Shown here: in pieces, positions 61,110 through 64,000 of the stretch
How positions within the stretch are numbered: the stretch's first letter is position 1
Layout of the letters: every line of letters starts with the position of its first letter
Assembly (NCBI GenBank): GCA_907165275.2
Contig: OU015662.1
Coordinates: forward strand, 2,549,501-2,613,500
Direction: 5' to 3'
Source: Zygaena filipendulae
Taxonomy: Eukaryota; Arthropoda; Insecta; Lepidoptera; Zygaenidae
Length of the DNA: 64,000 nucleotides
Notes under the pieces: model-generated
What the model saw: the letters and a program-made list of their open reading frames with translations, nothing else
The model's database searches: none
What the model was told of the DNA's origin: nothing
Position numbers and translations under genes: made by a program

Positions 61110-64000
61110 GATCTTCAGAGATTGTGGGAATTGGAGGAATTTCCTCAATCTAAACACACTTTATCTATTGCCGAGCAACAGTGTGAACATATCTTTGAAA
61201 CTACACATACTCGCACCGAGGAGGGTCGGTATGTGGTAACGTTACCATTCAAAAGGGATGAACCTAAGTTCGTTGGTTCCTTTAACATTGCCAAGCGACG
61301 ATTCCTTGCATTAGAAAAACGTCTACTTTTAAATCCTGATTTATATGAACAGTATAAAGCATGTTTAATTGATTACCTCGATAGTGATCATATGGAAGTG
61401 ATCCCTCCTGATGAGCTTCAATCTTCTGGGGCCTATTATATACCTCATCATGCTGTTTTTAAGCCTGAGAGCACCACGACAAAAACTAGGGTCGTTTATG
61501 ACGCTTCAGCCAAGGATCAGCAAGGACTTAGTCTTAACAGTACTCTGCATACCGGTCCTAAACTTCAGTCAGATATTGCTGATCTTTTGTTGAGATTTCG
61601 AATCCATGCTGTGGTGTTTATTTCAGACATATTTAAAATGTATCGTCAGGTTTGGGTTGCTAAGCATCACACCGATTACCAGCGAATATTGTTTCGGTTT
61701 AATCCTAATAATCCTATAACTGAGTATCGACTCAAGACTGTCACCTTCGGTGTATCAGCTGCCCCATATCTCGCTATTAGAAGCTTGCAACAATTAGCTA
61801 GAGATGAAGAATCTGCATTTCCTTTAGCCTGCAGGGTTCTCAGACAGGATATGTATGTCGATGATATCGTTTCTGGTTGTGATACAACCTCAAATGCTTT
61901 GAAAACTAAAGACGAATTAATTAAAGTAACCCAATCCGGTGGTTTTCTTCTTCGAAAATGGTCCAGTAATGACCTCGCTTTCTTAGCTGACATCAGCCCA
62001 GAACATAGAGCAAATCCTAATACTAATTTTGATCCTGAACAAACCGTTGTAAAGGTTTTAGGCCTCCAATGGCAGTCTGTCAATGATGTTTTCGGCTATA
62101 ATATCAATCCTACTAGTAATCGTGTGTGTTCTAAACGTCACATGTTATCAGAGCTCGCTCGCATTTTTGATCCTCTTGGATTCTTATGTCCTCTTACTCT
62201 TGTAGCAAAATCCCTAATTCAAAGGCTTTGGTTGTTAGGTGTATCATGGGATGGTCCTGTACCTGACAGTATAATTAAGGTCTGGGATAAATACATAAAA
62301 CAGATGCCTCTTCTTTCATGTTTGAATATACCCCGTCTGATAACGCTTGGTAACGTTTGTAGTTATGAGATCCATGCCTTTTGTGATGCCAGTGAAACGG
62401 GCTATGCCACCGTGATTTATCTTAAGTGCACCTCAAACAATAACCAAACGCTAGTATCATTTGTCTGTGCAAAGTCACGTGTAGCTCCAGTAAAAAGAAT
62501 CACTTTACCTCGTTTGGAACTGTGTGCTGCATCTTTGCTTGCCAATCTGGTTAGTTATGTTCTACTTACCTTATCTGAGTGCATTCACATTGCAGTTGTT
62601 AACGCCTGGTCTGATTCGGAGATTGTTTTGGCTTGGCTCAATTCTACCCCTTCCCGTTGGAAAACCTTTGTTTCTAACCGTGTGTCTAACATTCAAAACA
62701 AAATACCTAATGCACAATGGAGACATGTTCCTTCGAAGCAAAATCCTGCTGATTGTGCCAGTCGAGGAATGCTTCCTGATGACCTCATAAATTATGATTT
62801 ATGGTGGAGTGGCCCGCCATGGCTCAGCCAAGATTCTTCGAGTTGGCCTTCAGCCACCCTCCCGGACAAGGAAAACATATTAGGGGCTTCGGATGAGGAA
62901 AGACACCTGTTGTTGGTTGAGCCTGAGTGTGACTCCATCGAGCAAATCCTGCATAAATTTTCTTCACTTAAGAAAATATTGCGCATTATTGCATATTGTA
63001 AACGTTTTCATAAAATCACCTTAAAGAAAATTAAATTCTCTTCCATTATAACCCAGAGCGAGTTAGAGGAGGCTCTGAATTGCATAATTAAAAGGGTTCA
63101 ATACTCTGTATTCCACAAGGAATTGTCTTGTATATCTCAGCACAAATTGTTGCCTAAATCATTTAGAAGATTAAACCCATTCCTTGATCAGAATGGAATG
63201 TTACGTGTAGGAGGTAGACTTAGATACTCCTCATTAGGTTATGAGACTAAACATCCTTTATTATTACCATCTAAACATAGAGTAACGGAACTGATTGTTC
63301 AGAGTGTCCATCAAGAGTACTGCCACCCTGGATTACAAACTTTGCACTATCTCTTGTTACAAAGATATTGGATTTTTTGTGCTCGTAGAGCAATCAAGTC
63401 GGTTATTTGTAAGTGTTATCGTTGCTTTCGCCATAATCCATCCCCTAGTCAACCATACATGGCTGACTTACCAAAACTAAGAGTTACACAAGTGAAGGCT
63501 TTTCAAGTCGTTGGCTGCGACTTTGGTGGTCCCTTTAATGTGATTACCCGTCGTTTTAGAGGCAGCAAATCATTCAAAGCCTATGTATGCCTGTTTGTAT
63601 GCTTCGCCACGCGGGCACTTCATATAGAACTTGTTTCTGATCTCTCAACTGATGCCTTTTTGGCTGCTTTACGCCGTTTCATTGCCAGACGTGGCCGATG
63701 TAACGTTATTCACACTGATTGTGGTACCAATTTTCAGGGAGCTAGTAACCATTTATCGCAACTCATGAGTAACGCTTGTACTGAGGAACACATAGATTTT
63801 AAATTTAACCCTCCTAGCTCTCCTCATTTTGGAGGAATATTTGAAGCAGGTATCAAATCCGTAAAAACCCATTTGTATCGCGTTATAGGCGCTCAAGTAT
63901 TAACATTTGAAGAACTTTATACTTTGCTTACTCAGATAGAAGCGTTGCTGAATTCAAGACCATTGTGTCAAGTTAGTTCCGATCCTGAGGATGATATCGA
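61110..64000 (+). CDS. BEL pol: reverse transcriptase, RNase H, integrase (partial, no stop in window)
   Basis: No stop codon in 963 codons from 61,110 to the edge; no start codon of its own, since it is the 3' part of the interrupted polyprotein. In order: 'WELEEFP' linker; reverse transcriptase with 'DIFKMYRQVWV' and 'YVDDIVSG' (about 61,853); 'LARIFDPLGFLCPLTL', a BEL/Pao hallmark; RNase H with 'FCDASETGY' and 'WSDSEIVLAWL'; integrase zinc finger 'HQEYCHPG ... CKCYRCF' (about 63,310); core 'GCDFGGPF', 'HTDCGTNF' and 'SPHFGGIFEAGIKSVK'. Sequence beyond 64,000 should hold the integrase end and 3' LTR. The frame shows no damage here, so silencing is due to the copia insertion and the gag frameshift. 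Confidence 0.93.

Larger units (their letters stand above)
54537..64000 (+). mobile_element. BEL/Pao LTR retrotransposon, interrupted, runs off right edge
   Basis: Gag, retropepsin, reverse transcriptase, RNase H and integrase appear in BEL/Pao order on the plus strand. The family is shown by the DUF1759-type gag block ('LPIFSGDLKEW'), three Cys/His knuckles, the A17-type 'LLDSGSQANL' protease and the 'LARIFDPLGFLCP' segment after the reverse transcriptase. A complete copia element splits it at 56,565/61,110. The only other damage seen is one frameshift near 54,703. The left LTR was not located and the right end is outside the window. Confidence 0.88.

Noticed and set aside
54537..64000. Endogenous retrovirus with an envelope gene
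   Set aside because: The visible part is gag-pol of BEL/Pao type; no envelope-like ORF is within the window, and the sequence ends before the region where one could lie.

Overview
This is a 64 kb piece of an AT-rich, gene-poor, repeat-dense eukaryotic nuclear genome, almost certainly from an insect and most likely a moth or butterfly. That reading rests on tRNA-derived SINEs, hundreds of bases of dispersed repeats with CCGCGG-rich heads, MAPEG-type microsomal glutathione transferase genes, mariner-like, jockey-type, copia and BEL/Pao elements, and abundant GGTACCTACC-type motifs. No bacterial, viral or CRISPR-like system was found. Host lineage is inference; no sequence search could be run.

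Layout. Positions 1-31,700 and 34,500-54,500 are intergenic or intronic DNA built from small transposable elements. The commonest is a roughly 200-bp repeat (here 'head repeat') beginning ACTAGCTGTGCCCCGCGG and ending TAATATTAGTAGGAT, present in more than 40 full or partial copies on both strands. One common head is joined to several different bodies. Between these lie five copies of a tRNA-derived SINE, several terminal-inverted-repeat or foldback elements (8,943; 12,327; 14,272; 15,374; 20,408; 43,158; 51,681), 3' ends of LINEs (5,946; 21,741), and two virtually identical 593/595-bp mariner-type elements (18,387 and 25,829). Each of those two carries the same intact 125-codon ORF that joins a transposase DNA-binding domain to a transposase C-terminus.

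The only host genes I can support are two tandem, intronless-looking MAPEG/MGST1-like genes at 31,838-32,227 and 33,989-34,393 (+ strand). Both have four predicted membrane segments and clear family signatures, with changes at normally conserved positions.

The right end (about 54,500-64,000) is a BEL/Pao LTR retrotransposon running off the window. A complete 4,544-bp copia-type retrotransposon (56,566-61,109) sits inside its pol region. The copia has two apparently identical 181-bp LTRs, a primer site matching the internal anticodon region of initiator tRNA-Met, a polypurine tract, one 1,292-codon gag-pol ORF with all expected motifs, and a GATCT 5-bp target duplication. The BEL frame is interrupted exactly by this insertion and otherwise continues for at least 960 codons without a stop to the window edge. 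It also carries a probable one-base frameshift early in gag.

The genes do not form a pathway. The window is best read as a small detoxification-type gene pair embedded in actively turning-over mobile DNA, with nested insertions giving a relative order of events (BEL first, then copia; head repeats first, then a SINE).
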